Origin: Oreohelix idahoensis
Lineage: Eukaryota; Mollusca; Gastropoda; Stylommatophora; Oreohelicidae
NCBI GenBank assembly: GCA_024509875.1
Contig: JAMPIV010004267.1
Coordinates: forward strand, 744,001-808,000
Length of the DNA: 64,000 nt
Reading direction: 5' to 3'
In this document: positions 50,193-60,289 of the stretch, one piece after another
How the letters are laid out: every line of letters begins with the position of its first letter
Position numbering within the stretch: position 1 is the stretch's first letter
Made by a program: the position numbers and the translations under genes
Notes under the pieces: model-generated
What the model saw: only the letters and a program-made list of their open reading frames with translations
What the model was told of the DNA's origin: nothing
The model's database searches: none

Positions 50193-51365
50193 TCATCTCC
50201 AGTTCTTTGAAGAAGAACCCTGAAATGATTGGTTACCTTGGTTTTGATAACTATTATGGTTACCTTTTTTATCAAATCTGTTTTGAGGTCCCTGAAATCT
50301 GTGTGAATAATTGGGATTGTATGGTGTTGCTGAAGCAACTGGCATACTCTCCTTAATCTTAGTTTTGCCAGAAGTCACGTCGGGGTGTGCAGTGACATAT
50401 TGGGAACAATATTCTTCCATTTCCTTTAGAGATTTGGGTTTACGCTCATGTATAAATTCAAGGAATGGTTTGTTAACACATGACATAATCTTATCTCTGA
50501 GCAACAAATCCATAAGTCCTTCATACGTTTTTTCTGTTTTGGAAAGCTCAATCCAACGATCAACTGTGAGACGTGCCTTTGCAGTGAATTCTGAGAATTC
50601 TACACCTGTCTCAGGCACCATCGTCTTAAACAAAAGGCGATAGCCTTCCTCACTTAGCTGGTATTTTTTAATCAAAGCCGCCCTAATGACATCATAATTA
50701 TCCTTATCTGCTTCTCCTACAAGGCATAATCTAGTCAAAGATTCACCTTTCAAGTTTTCTGCTAATTGATTAGCGTATTGTGATTTATCCACATTATGTG
50801 TACGACAAGAACGTTCAAATCTATCCAGCCAGAATGTAATATCGTCACTGGACTGATTGAACGGTGGAACCTTAACCTTGTAAGTAGAAGGTTTACCATT
50901 ACCACTAGATGCCTGATTAACATTACTCATACTTGTCAATCTCAATTTCTCTAACTCAAATTCATGTTCTCTTATTGCTTTTTTTTCTTCAGCTTCTCTG
51001 TCTAATCTTTTTATTTCAGCATCTCTGTCTAATCTTTTTTGTTCAGCTTCCCTGTCTAATCTTTTTTGTTCAGCATCCCTGTCTAATTTTTTTTGTTCAG
51101 CAGCAGCTTCTCTTTCTAATTTTTTTTGTTCAGCTTCAAATCTCCTTTGCTCCATCTGCATCTGCAATTTCTTTTGTTCAGCAGCAGCCTCAGCTTCTCT
51201 TTCTAATCTTTTCTCTTCAGCCAGAGCTTTTCTCTCTTCTGCAGCAGCTTTTCTCTCTTCTGCAGCTAATGCTTTGTCATATTGAGCAATCTTCCATTCT
51301 TCTAATTGTTGACCAGTTTTATCAAGGGATTTCCCTTGTGTAATGAAGTATTCTAATGTAGACAT
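50193..51365 (-). CDS. E5 Gag N-terminal part (premature stop)
   Basis: I chose the start MSTLEYF at 51365 over an ATG 12 bases upstream because E4 also begins MSTLDYF. An E/K/R/A-rich helix contains a tandem nonapeptide-like unit (EQKRLDREA and variants, about five copies). The capsid follows (DDITFWLDRFERS, GVEFSEFTAKARL, PFLEFIHERKP). The frame ends at a TGA (50193-50195) in the basic region, where E4 has an arginine codon in the aligned position. This is a C-to-T-type nonsense change and the same frame is open beyond it. Confidence 0.85.
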   Translation of the reverse strand: MSTLEYFITQGKSLDKTGQQLEEWKIAQYDKALAAEERKAAAEERKALAEEKRLEREAEAAAEQKKLQMQMEQRRFEAEQKKLEREAAAEQKKLDRDAEQKRLDREAEQKRLDRDAEIKRLDREAEEKKAIREHEFELEKLRLTSMSNVNQASSGNGKPSTYKVKVPPFNQSSDDITFWLDRFERSCRTHNVDKSQYANQLAENLKGESLTRLCLVGEADKDNYDVIRAALIKKYQLSEEGYRLLFKTMVPETGVEFSEFTAKARLTVDRWIELSKTEKTYEGLMDLLLRDKIMSCVNKPFLEFIHERKPKSLKEMEEYCSQYVTAHPDVTSGKTKIKESMPVASATPYNPNYSHRFQGPQNRFDKKGNHNSYQNQGNQSFQGSSSKNWR

Positions 51366-52442
51366 GATGTCTAACAATAATACTAATCACTTGAAACAAT
51401 AATAATACCACAAGTTCTTAATGACTTGATTAATCAGTACACTATCCCAATATCTGTGGGTCACAAGCCTTAATAAGGTCTTGTATAACAGTAATAATAA
51501 TCAAGTACTGGTTTTTACCATAATCCAAGTGCAGTGCACAGGCAATAGTGTCTTATGAAATATACCTATATAAAACATATGTCAACCAACAGAATATATA
51601 AAGTACAAATAGGACTGACAATACGAAAACGTTTGCAGAAATCAAATAAATCAAATAGGGAAATCAATGAAAATAATCACTGAATCTGCAAGGGATAACA
51701 ACACAAATGACGTCACAGTATATGAATATAAATTGTGAATAGAACTGAAAGATAGAAAAGGGTAGACCAACAAATTACAAACAAATCAAAACAAAACTAA
51801 AGAACAAAGAAATATTACAAAAATAACAATAATTACAGTCTTCACAGCTAACACAAAAGCAACAGTTGTCGCAGCAAATTTTCAATCATGAAAATTGCAC
51901 CTATAGAAAACGCCCACAACGGACCCTCTATGACGTGGGATATTCTGTTGTGAGGACTCCGCCCAACCTAAACACAACCCGCTGACATAGAAACTAACAT
52001 ACTATACAAACAAATAACATGTAAACATAAATATATAAATTATGTGTATGATAGTATGTGTTGCAAAATAGGCTCAGTTTTACAGTAATGGCAAAGTTAT
52101 TTTTATGAAAATAAACAAACTGCCACTTTATTCAATTAAACATTCTGGCCTTAAATATTAAAGTTCATATATAGAAAACAAGAAGATCCATCGATGAAAA
52201 TAGGACTTCTTAGTTCAATAATACTGTCTTCCTGTTAATATTGACAAGAATTGATCCAACTGTTCTGTGAAACTCTGTAATGTCTAATGTAAGAATGTCA
52301 ACAACGCTGACCTACATACTGCATTCACTTGACAGGTCACGTGACGAAGTGTTGACAAAGAGCAAACCAATACTGCAAGTGTGTCGTATCAGCCACAGGA
52401 AACGGTCTGGTATCGGTAATCTGTTGACTTCTCAACTTCTGC
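51366..52442 (-). other. E5 leader (5' UTR)
   Basis: About 1.1 kb of AT-rich non-coding sequence between PBS and Gag. It has one copy of the acaagcctta.t.aaggtcttgta block that is tandemly repeated in the E4 leader. Confidence 0.55.
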
Positions 52443-52471
52443 GAGGTCAAACCCAGAAAGCTGGTCCACCA
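52443..52471 (-). other. E5 primer binding site
   Basis: On the plus strand it runs from gaggtcaaaccc (T-arm-like) to ctggtccacca, ending in CCA, 2 bases from the 5' LTR. It looks like a tRNA 3' end over about 29 bases. Confidence 0.8.
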
Positions 52472-52473
52472 GT

Positions 52474-54017
52474 TGATAAAATCTCTTTTTGGAAGACAGA
52501 CGTCATCATCATCAGTTGATAAATTCTTAATACAAGACCCTTGCCCTGAGCAAGAGACATGCTGAAAAAATCTGAAGCTCACTCGAACATCACCAGAGTT
52601 AAATACTGTGTTGTTGTGTTGCTCGTGGTTTGAGTATGGAATGTCAACTTGACCTACGCAGTGGTGTGTAGACATAGATTGAGTGTATAATATGCGAATG
52701 ATAAGAAGAGTTCGTGGTGTTGACAAATGTTCTTTTCTCACACTCATATATGGCTGGAAGTCATCGACACCAACGACTGTGTACCTTTACTACAGTTTAA
52801 TTTGGACGTACACACTCGACAGCACAGATAGTGACAAATCACAGGTTGGCATAATACATCATGGTACAGTGGATAAATGGTCTTGCAATGTTACATGGGC
52901 ACTCATGTAGAATAATAGTATAATGGACTGTCAGTAGCCAAGCACTCAGTATTGCCCATATATATATATCATCTGAGTTTACTGACAAAGCACGTCAGAT
53001 TATAAACAATGTCCAAGATGGCTTCTAGACCTAACCTCGTCTAGCGAAGATTCCTTAACATAATGTCCAGCACAGATTTTTCCATATAATCAAATTGAAC
53101 CGCTAGCAATGGGTTCTCATGTGTAGCAGTGATCTCTGGACTAATCAAGCGATAATACGGGCATCCCTTTTCTCTTCTTGAAAGTCACTAAATGTTTGGT
53201 TACAAGATGGCTTCTCTCGTGAGCTGTCACTCACGTTTGGATACAGATAATGAATCTGTCTTAAAGTTAGTCATTCATTAAATGTTTCATTGCTCTGTAG
53301 ATTCTATCATGATACAATTGACTGCATTCTACAGGATATAGTGCTGCTAGGAATCAGAGTCGTTTTCCATCTAGTTAAATGCATCCTCTCAGATGTACAA
53401 AATCGTACCTATCGAAAAACGGTGGCTTCGTACGAGAGTTCAAAAGAGTATCTTTTATTACCTGGGTATCAGAAATATGATTCTGCAATTCCTTGGCAAT
53501 AAGAATGAACACTGGGGTAAAGCATACATGATAGGTCTAGACGACTATCACTTTCCCCATAAATATAGAGATCACTTTTTCCGGCTACAAGCCGACATAG
53601 AAAAACACAGCCCATCATCAGGGCGAAGCCAAAACACACCTCTCTAGCGACACATCCGCCAAACAGCCTTTGACCTCTCTAGAGACAAAAGAACATATAG
53701 TTCGACTTAGATATGTAAAGACATACAGATATAAGACAGACTCGTCCTACTCAGACAAACAATACACATAAATTCAGGCCATAGATATTCTGAAGCAAGA
53801 ACAATCTATTACTACCCAAACAAAGAATAAATCGCAGTAAAACTGGATTCATCCGCGGAGTTCGATCGAAAGAGACGACACAACTTTCAAGGGAAGTAAC
53901 TCAATAATGACTTTTCCTTAAGCACTAAAAAGTATCTATTTTGTTTACAAAATATTTGCGAACATAACAAGTATACCAATGTATAATATTGTAAGATATC
54001 AAAGACTGCACGTAACA
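52474..54017 (-). repeat. E5 5' LTR (right copy)
   Basis: 1544 bp, nearly identical to 44454-45998. Confidence 0.92.
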
Positions 54018-54022
54018 ATTAC

Positions 54023-55284
54023 CTTATTTCACTTTCATGGGAGACAAGTCTATACTATAGACTTAGTCTTAGTGAAAAACTTGTATGGTTACTTGAGTAC
54101 CTGTGGAAAACAATATCTGTATATCCCAAACACTGTGGGAGACAAGCCTTACAAAGGTCTTGTATACTTCTTTAATGTAATCAATGATCACTTGAGTACC
54201 TGTGGAAAATAATATTTTCTATCCCAATCACTGTGGGAGACAAACCTTACAAAGGTCTTGTACACTTTCTTAGTGTAATCAATGATCATAAGTACTGGTC
54301 TGTACTATAATATAAATATATTCAAATATACCTTATATATTATTTGTCAACCAAAGACATTAACAAGGACCAACAAGAAAAGACAATATGAAAACAATTG
54401 CAGGAATCAAATTAAATCAAAATAGAAAAAATCAAAAAAAAAAATGATCACAGAATCTGTGATGATAACCGCAATGAAATCAACAAGACAAATAACGCCA
54501 CAGTGTATAAACATAAGGGTGTAAAGAACTGAAATGAAAGGAAAGATGAGACCTACAATTATACAAACAAATCAAACAAAACTAAAGAACATAGAAATAT
54601 TACAAAAACAACAAGAATACAGTCTTCACAACTAACAAATATTTGCAAACAATGTTGCATGCAAATTTCAATTAAGAAATTTGCTCCCTATAGAACGCTA
54701 GAGCAAGACCAATGTCACTTGGTATTTCCTGTTCTAGTCACCTCCCATCCAGGCCCGCAGAATACAAACTAACTTAACACACAACAAATAACATATAAAC
54801 ATAAATACATGTAAACCTTAATAGCATAACTGCATACATATATATATATATACTTAATAGAATGTATTGTGGATAGAATGTGATGCTGGTATAGTGTTGT
54901 AACAATAACTTGCCACTTTTAATGAACAATTAAATAATAGATTTATTTTCTACACTATTACAATGTTCAATTTTTTTGAGCATATGAAGATCCAACGATG
55001 AAATATGCACTTTATGTTCAACAACACTGTGATTCTTCTGTACAGGATCAACAATCACTTCTCTCTTCTGTACGATGAGAAATGTCAACAGTACTGCTCC
55101 AGATATTTTCTACACTTGATACAAATGTCCTGTGTAATACCGTCTGTACAGCGAAAAACTGTCAACAAGTGCTGACCTAGATACAGCATCCGATCAGTAA
55201 TACAGGTCAAGCTGACATCGACTGCCCCGTTGTAACTTGTACACTGGTGTTCATGCGTGTCGTATGTGGCGTCAGGGATGGTCT
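54023..55284 (-). other. E4 leader (5' UTR), right part
   Basis: Non-coding sequence between the E5 insertion and the E4 PBS, with an AT microsatellite near 54837-54852. Most of it is AT-rich. The first 280 bp hold a tandem repeat, listed separately. Confidence 0.55.
54080..54300. repeat. Tandem repeat in the E4 leader (about 110-bp unit, two copies)
   Basis: The blocks cttgagtacctgtggaaa, cactgtgggagacaa, ccttacaaaggtcttgta and gtaatcaatgatca recur in the same order twice, with a partial earlier copy near 54039. Confidence 0.65.
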
Positions 55285-55316
55285 GGTTATCATAACCCCA
55301 GGAATCTGGTTCACCA
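55285..55316 (-). other. E4 primer binding site
   Basis: On the plus strand it ends cccaggaatctggttcacca, one base from the 5' LTR. CCA ends and T-arm-like sequence upstream mark a tRNA-derived PBS, resembling that of E5. Confidence 0.75.
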
Positions 55317-55317
55317 C

Positions 55318-56729
55318 TGTAGAGTGTCAAGGATATGCTAAGTCTGGCCACTACTGTAGAATAAACGTGTTGTTGTGTATTGGCCACTGTTGAATGAACC
55401 TGTCATTTAGACCTTGAGTGGGAGTGTCAAGTAACGCGAATGGTGTAGTAGTTCGGTGTAACAGACCTCTTGGTAATAACTCTCACACACTCTCATGTAA
55501 TGCAATGAGACTTGAACTGCCTCTGACATTTCAATAGTTTAATGAAGGCACGCAAACTGGACAGCACGGATACAGTCATGGACACATGTTGACATACATT
55601 CATTGGTTATTTGAATCGTGGATGATACATTCATGTAGTAGTGAAATATCATTCAACCCAAGGTGGTATTCACTGTTCTGGTAACTAATCGCCATATCCT
55701 CTACTGACTGAACGCGTCAATGAGGATCGGTAAACATACAAAAGTCATTGGCCGAACCTTCATTTCATAGCTAAGTTCTTAAGCTGAAATATGTCCAATG
55801 TTTGTATAACACTCATAAACCACGATAGTGGGTTTTCACCTCATAACAAGATCTCGATACCACTGCCCGATAGTAGGATACATAATCTGTTCTCTTGACA
55901 GTGATCAAAAATATGATGACAGGAATATAACATGGCCGCCTTCCTGAGTTGTCGCTCACTCACTCGTAGGAAGGTAGATATAAGCCAAAGTTAATTTATA
56001 ATGTGCATATAAATAATTTCATAAAGTTTTCCATACAGCTCTACAGTAATCAAGTTAATTCACGTAGACATAACTGCTGTAGGAAAGCCTGTCATCTTCG
56101 TCGATACAAAACACAACCCTAGCGATACGAAGCACAATGTTCCATCTAGGTCTAATCGACTCGAGATCATCAAAATTAGGGTCTGGCATAACTGGAGTCC
56201 GAATCACACATATGAGGAGGATCTCTGACAAATAGACTCTTGCAGAGACACAAACTTCTCCTAGAAAAACATCTATGAATCACTGTTAAACCTTAAACAG
56301 TGCCAGCCCTGGAAAAAGCACTCAGCCATTTCTTGGCGACATTATCGGAACTCTTTACAACCCAGTAGGACTACGAAAACCTGCGCTAGATTCTGGCAGA
56401 AAGAATATAGTCCGACCTGAACATACAAAGGTATACAATATACGACTGAATCTACTTGCACTAGACAAGTAGTACACATGAATTCAGGCCATAAACATAA
56501 CAAGCAAAATTAATCTATTTTCTGGCCCGAACAAATAAGAACGGACATGAATACAATATCCATGCGCCGATAATATCAAGAAAGATCACTCATATAATCA
56601 AAAGTGTAAATCAATCATGAATTATCTAGCTTTACCAGAGGAAGCATTTTCATACACAAATGAATGCAAATATATATTTTCCATATTAAATAGCCATATC
56701 GTATTTTTGTAATATGTGCGTCAAAATAT
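55318..56729 (-). repeat. E4 5' LTR (right copy, outer ~20 bp missing)
   Basis: Matches 37547-38949 with few differences, then switches after gtcaaaatat directly into LINE-C sequence (agaccac). The terminal gcacgcaaca of the left LTR is absent. Confidence 0.88.
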
Positions 56730-57315
56730 AGACCACATTATGATTAACGGTAGATGGAGACATGCATTACAAGATGTGAAGGTAAGAAGAGGTGTGAATG
56801 TGGGAAGTGATCACCATTTAGTAGTAGCAAAACTGAAAGTGAAACTAAGAACGGCTGGACCAACTGTAACTACACAGAAAAGGTTTGACATCAGCAAATT
56901 GAAGGACCCCCTTACCAGAAAAGCTTTTGCGGCTGATATAAAGAAGTGATATCAATTTGCCAAAAATCAGGAAAAGACATTGACTGATGATATAGACCAG
57001 AAATTCAACACCATTTCAACAATATATAAGGAAAGCAGCAAATCATGCTTGGGATTCCAGGAAAGGAAGAAGCAAGACTGGATAACACCAGAAACATTAA
57101 ACACCATAACGATGAGAAAGGAAATGAAAAGAAAGAAAACAGAAGTGAAGTCTCCCAGGTTAAAGCAACTATATAGCGAACAGTACAGTCAGCTGGACAA
57201 GGAAGTTAAACGCCAAACCCGAGCCAACAAAAGGAATTTCCTAGACGATCTTGCAAGACAGGCGAGGCAGCACTGAGAAATGAACAAAGCACAGTATACA
57301 AAATAACTAACTAAA
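56727..57315 (+). pseudogene. LINE-C inverted 5' part, right copy and end
   Basis: The first ~495 bp repeat 37049-37546. It then continues beyond the E4 insertion point (57224 onwards) with KRNFLDDLARQA and, after a frameshift, LRNEQSTVYKIT, which meets the 12-bp TSD at 57316-57327. This is the true continuation of the inverted LINE segment. Confidence 0.85.
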
Positions 57316-57327
57316 ATTTAAGATTAT

Positions 57328-57456
57328 AGTTTTGTTTTAACACGTGTTAGGTCAATATATGGCTAACAAATATAGATATTGTTTTATTTTTTAAGACGAT
57401 GCATGTATTTCTAATATCTAATTTAAAATTATTTTCGTTCCTTTTATTTATTTCTT
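57328..57456. other. Short spacer
   Basis: AT-rich sequence between the LINE-C TSD and the TTAA of the next element; nothing recognised. Confidence 0.4.
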
Positions 57457-57460
57457 TTAA

Positions 57461-58109
57461 CCCTCTGGCGGGCGCGTTTGCGATCATTGTGCGCCAAATT
57501 AAATTAAATTCAAATTTCGCGGGTTTTTTTGCGGTTGGCTGCATTGAACTCTTAACTATTCCTTCATTCATGTCTTAGCTTTCATTCTGAACAGTTGTGT
57601 TGTTATACGTTGTACAATGAGATATTTAGGGTCCCGCAACTCGAGGAGTGTCATTAGTGGTGTATAAAGTGCGCCACGCGCTTGGTGATGTAAGTAAATT
57701 TTTCATTTCATTTTTCTGTTTTTCAATTAAATTTGAGACCATAACAGGCCACTAAGAGCCTAATACATGTCAGGGTGACAGCGACGATGATGATAATGAA
57801 AGATTGAAATACCGGGACCGCAACTCAAATCAATGTAAATACGTTTGTTTTAAGCCTGCTCTTGCGAAGAAACGATACGTGCCGGAGCGTTAAGATTGAA
57901 ATACCGGGACCGCAACTCAAATCTTTGTTTTTTAAAATAGGTGTTTGCTACCTTTCTTAGTAGCACGCCCCTTTCAACCGTCTACCATATACATGGAACT
58001 GTTGGTTATATCAGGACGTTACAATCAATGTAAATACGTTTGTTTTAAGTGGCGCACTCTGCGTCACGCGCCTGCTCTTGCGAAGAAACGAAACGCGCCT
58101 GCTGGACGG
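57461..58109. mobile_element. Decayed piggyBac-like non-autonomous element
   Basis: TTAA occurs on both sides (57457-57460 and 58110-58113). The left end ccctctggcgggcgcgttt and the inverted right end agree at about 15 of 19 positions, and the left end starts CCCT, as piggyBac termini often do. Subterminal gcgcc/cacgcgc motifs recur inside. Blocks such as taccgggaccgcaactcaaa (57810 and 57902) and cctgctcttgcgaagaaacg (57855 and 58071) are duplicated. One duplicate also ends at a TTAA (57890-57893). This suggests an internal duplication or two nested copies. No transposase coding is present. Confidence 0.55.
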
Positions 58110-58113
58110 TTAA

Positions 58114-58765
58114 AGCTGGAGGTGGGAGCGCGAGTGCAGATCCCCCTATTGGTGTGGGGCCCAGTTGGTTAAATAAGTGGGGTGTTTTTTTTCATAACAA
58201 CTGCCAAGTGACATACAGAATGATAATTACAAAACCTGAGTTAAAGTATGATGCTTATCTATTTATTATAGATGATCGAACAACATTAAATATTACTGGA
58301 TTGTTTGTTGATACTGATTGGCTCGACTCTGTGAGGATGACAACTTTAATTCAGTCGTTGGAACTGAAAGTCAAATGGGAAATTTTCTAAACTGCGTCTT
58401 TCATGTAATTTAGTCTGTTGCTTAAAAGCCTGACATTTCACCTTTAAAAAAAAATCTGGCCACACGCACAGTTTGGGCATTAAAAGTCAGACCAATCCGA
58501 GCATATGGTAATCCTAGTATAATTCATTATTTTTATGTTTTCTTATGGCAGCTATTACTGATAGGGAATCTGTGAAGAACTCTGTTTTTAGGGTTTCTGT
58601 CCCAACTTTGAATTTGTTTTGAACATTTTCCAACAGCAAATGGAGATATATTTCCTACCCATTCTATAATTTTTGTGTGTATATGCCTCCTCCATTTTTG
58701 TTGTAGTTCTTGTTGCTGATCAATCATATATGAGTCCATTCTGTGGTTGAGTGCATCCTTTAAAG
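58114..58765. other. Unassigned spacer
   Basis: No repeat, RNA or convincing ORF recognised. Confidence 0.35.
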
Positions 58766-59352
58766 TAGTGTTTCTTTACCATTTAGAGATCCCACATCCA
58801 TTTACAGTATCTAAAGAAGCCTAGTATCCCTTTTACAGTATTTTAAGAAGCGCCACACACCTTACAGTGACTTAAGAAGCCTCACACTCCATTATCTTCT
58901 AGTTTCGCTAAAGTATGTCAGAAATGCGAAAACGGGATCAAAGTTTCTTTTTTACATGAAATGGAAAGAAAACTAGCATTTCATTTATATATTTAATGCA
59001 TGTAGTGAGCCTTGGAAAATGGAAATCTGGTCATTAGAGGCACATGAATGACAAGTGCTTTTATGAATAATTTCCAGAGCTTTTTCATACAGCTGTAGAT
59101 GCAGTGAAAATAATTTTCTTGATTATAACCTGCACCAACATTTGAAACTTTTTGAAGGTTAATTTTAAATACAATATATGCATCGAATTCAGCTTGGCAG
59201 TGTTTTGTTTTGTACAACATACACTTGAGTTATGTATATTATATTGTGTTTCTGATGATTTTTTTCTTCTAAAATATCTGGCATATTCTGCACCCCAGAA
59301 GCCTGGTTGCGCATCCCAAGGGGCTGCATGCAACCCTGGTTAAAAAGCACTA
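58766..59352. mobile_element. Decayed hAT-like MITE
   Basis: The left end tagtgtttctttacca and the inverted right end tagtgctttttaacca agree at 13 of 16 positions and look like hAT-Charlie termini. The flanking 8-mers (ctttaaag and ttctaatg) match at only 5 positions, as expected of an old insertion if real. The interior is non-coding and includes a ~30-bp motif (ttacagt...taagaagcc) repeated three times at about 58800-58893. Confidence 0.45.
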
Positions 59353-59905
59353 TTCTAATGTTTCCTTTCTGCTTCCATTTAGCTGCCTTTTTTAACCACT
59401 TCTAATATGTTGTCAGTTAACTGTGAATTTTGTTCTCCATGGTGGGAATGGCTTTATATTTGTTAGGGGCTCTGCCTTTGTCTGTTCATAGTCTGGTACA
59501 TTCTTGGTTATTTTTATATATAATACAAAGTGGTTTTTAATTTGTTTTGTGTGCAAAATTTGTATTGTACTGTAAGGGGTATACATTAGCCACAAGTGTG
59601 AGTCAAAGTGATCGGCCATTCTGTATGAAGTGTTTTTAGTTATATTGGCTGTGTATGTTAACTTTTTAAAAATGTTTCAACAGCAGTCAGGGCTTTGTTG
59701 TGCTACTGCCATCCTTGCGATAAATCAGACACAAACGGCACATGCGAGACTTCTAAAAGGGGAGCATGCTATTCCTCAAAGTCGCTGCAGTCCTTAAATG
59801 AGGATGAGGAACTTGAGACGCAGACATGGGGATGCTTTGAGCCAGAAGAAGAAATATTGTTGCAGGTCAGAACTGAAGTCTTTATGTAGTCTTTTCTGTC
59901 AAGAA
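59353..59905. other. Unassigned spacer
   Basis: A short ORF at 59695-59889 has no recognisable motif. Nothing else is recognised. Confidence 0.35.
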
Positions 59906-59971
59906 CAGTATTTCCCAAAGTGTGGTTTGTGTACCCCTGAAGGTATACAAAAAGGGATTGAGGGGTACACG
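59906..59971. repeat. hAT-type terminal fragment with small inverted repeat
   Basis: cagtatttcccaaagtgtgg resembles a hAT terminal repeat. gtgtacccct near 59929 pairs with aggggtacac at 59961-59970. Confidence 0.35.
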
Positions 59972-60148
59972 GCATAATTTGTTTACTTCACCATACTTTT
60001 TTCCTTTTAGCCACAGAAAAGAATTAATTAACATTTAGTATATGAGAAAGGTGTCCTGTTGAAATACTTAATACTTTCCCCGACGAAGGCCTTGTGGCCA
60101 CAACATGGGCAGTTTTCTTAGTCTTTTGTTTTAGTAAGATGCATTACT

Positions 60149-60168
60149 TGTGTGTGTGTGTGTGTGTG
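60149..60168. repeat. (TG)n microsatellite
   Basis: About ten TG dinucleotides in an otherwise unremarkable spacer. Confidence 0.8.
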
Positions 60169-60289
60169 GTAAACACATGGTGTTGCATTATGAGCAACAC
60201 ACTTGCCTTTATAGCAGACTAATAAATAAATATTGGTGTCCTCAATCTTTCTGTCAATAGAGTGCCTGTTAGTTACCTGTGTTTATTTA

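Larger units (their letters stand above)
44454..54017 (-). mobile_element. E5: Gmr1-type LTR retrotransposon nested in the E4 leader
   Basis: LTRs 44454-45998 and 52474-54017 begin TGATAAA and end CGTAACA. The TSD attac lies at 44449-44453 and 54018-54022. E5 belongs to the same family as E4 (same domain set, clearly homologous throughout) but is not the same copy. It interrupts E4 between its Gag start and its 5' LTR. Coding is on the minus strand, with one nonsense codon in Gag and one frameshift in RT. Total length is 9564 bp. The LTRs differ at only a few positions, so the insertion is young. Confidence 0.92.
37547..56729 (-). mobile_element. E4: Gmr1-type LTR retrotransposon, leader split by E5
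   Basis: LTRs 37547-38969 and 55318-56729 are near-identical, but the right one lacks its outermost ~20 bp. Coding is on the minus strand. Removing E5 (44454-54022) restores a continuous leader before the Gag start at 44410, and leaves an element of about 9.6 kb. PBS and PPT are present. The order is Gag - protease - integrase - RT - RNase H. There is no normal short TSD: the same ~495-bp LINE-C segment lies on both sides, so the right boundary has been rearranged or misassembled. Confidence 0.88.
35326..57315 (-). mobile_element. LINE-C: twin-primed (5'-inverted) LINE, later split by E4
   Basis: A 12-bp direct repeat, atttaagattat, at 35314-35325 and 57316-57327 brackets the whole block. 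The 3' part (RT to tail) is on the minus strand at 35326-37054. The preceding part (end of endonuclease to RT linker) is inverted, on the plus strand, from about 37049. It continues to 57315 once E4 is removed. The two parts meet at a shared tatagaccac, read in both directions. The plus part ends in STVYKIT, where the minus part begins VVYITK, so the inversion point is almost seamless. This is the hallmark of twin priming during target-primed reverse transcription. Confidence 0.8.

Noticed and set aside
37049..57223. The ~495-bp flanking repeat of E4 as a true integrase TSD
   Set aside because: Retroviral-type integrases give 4-6 bp; E1, E2, E3 and E5 all show 5 bp. Rearrangement or misassembly is far likelier.
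59695..59889. 64-codon ORF with several cysteines
   Set aside because: Cysteine spacing matches no motif I know and there is no supporting context.
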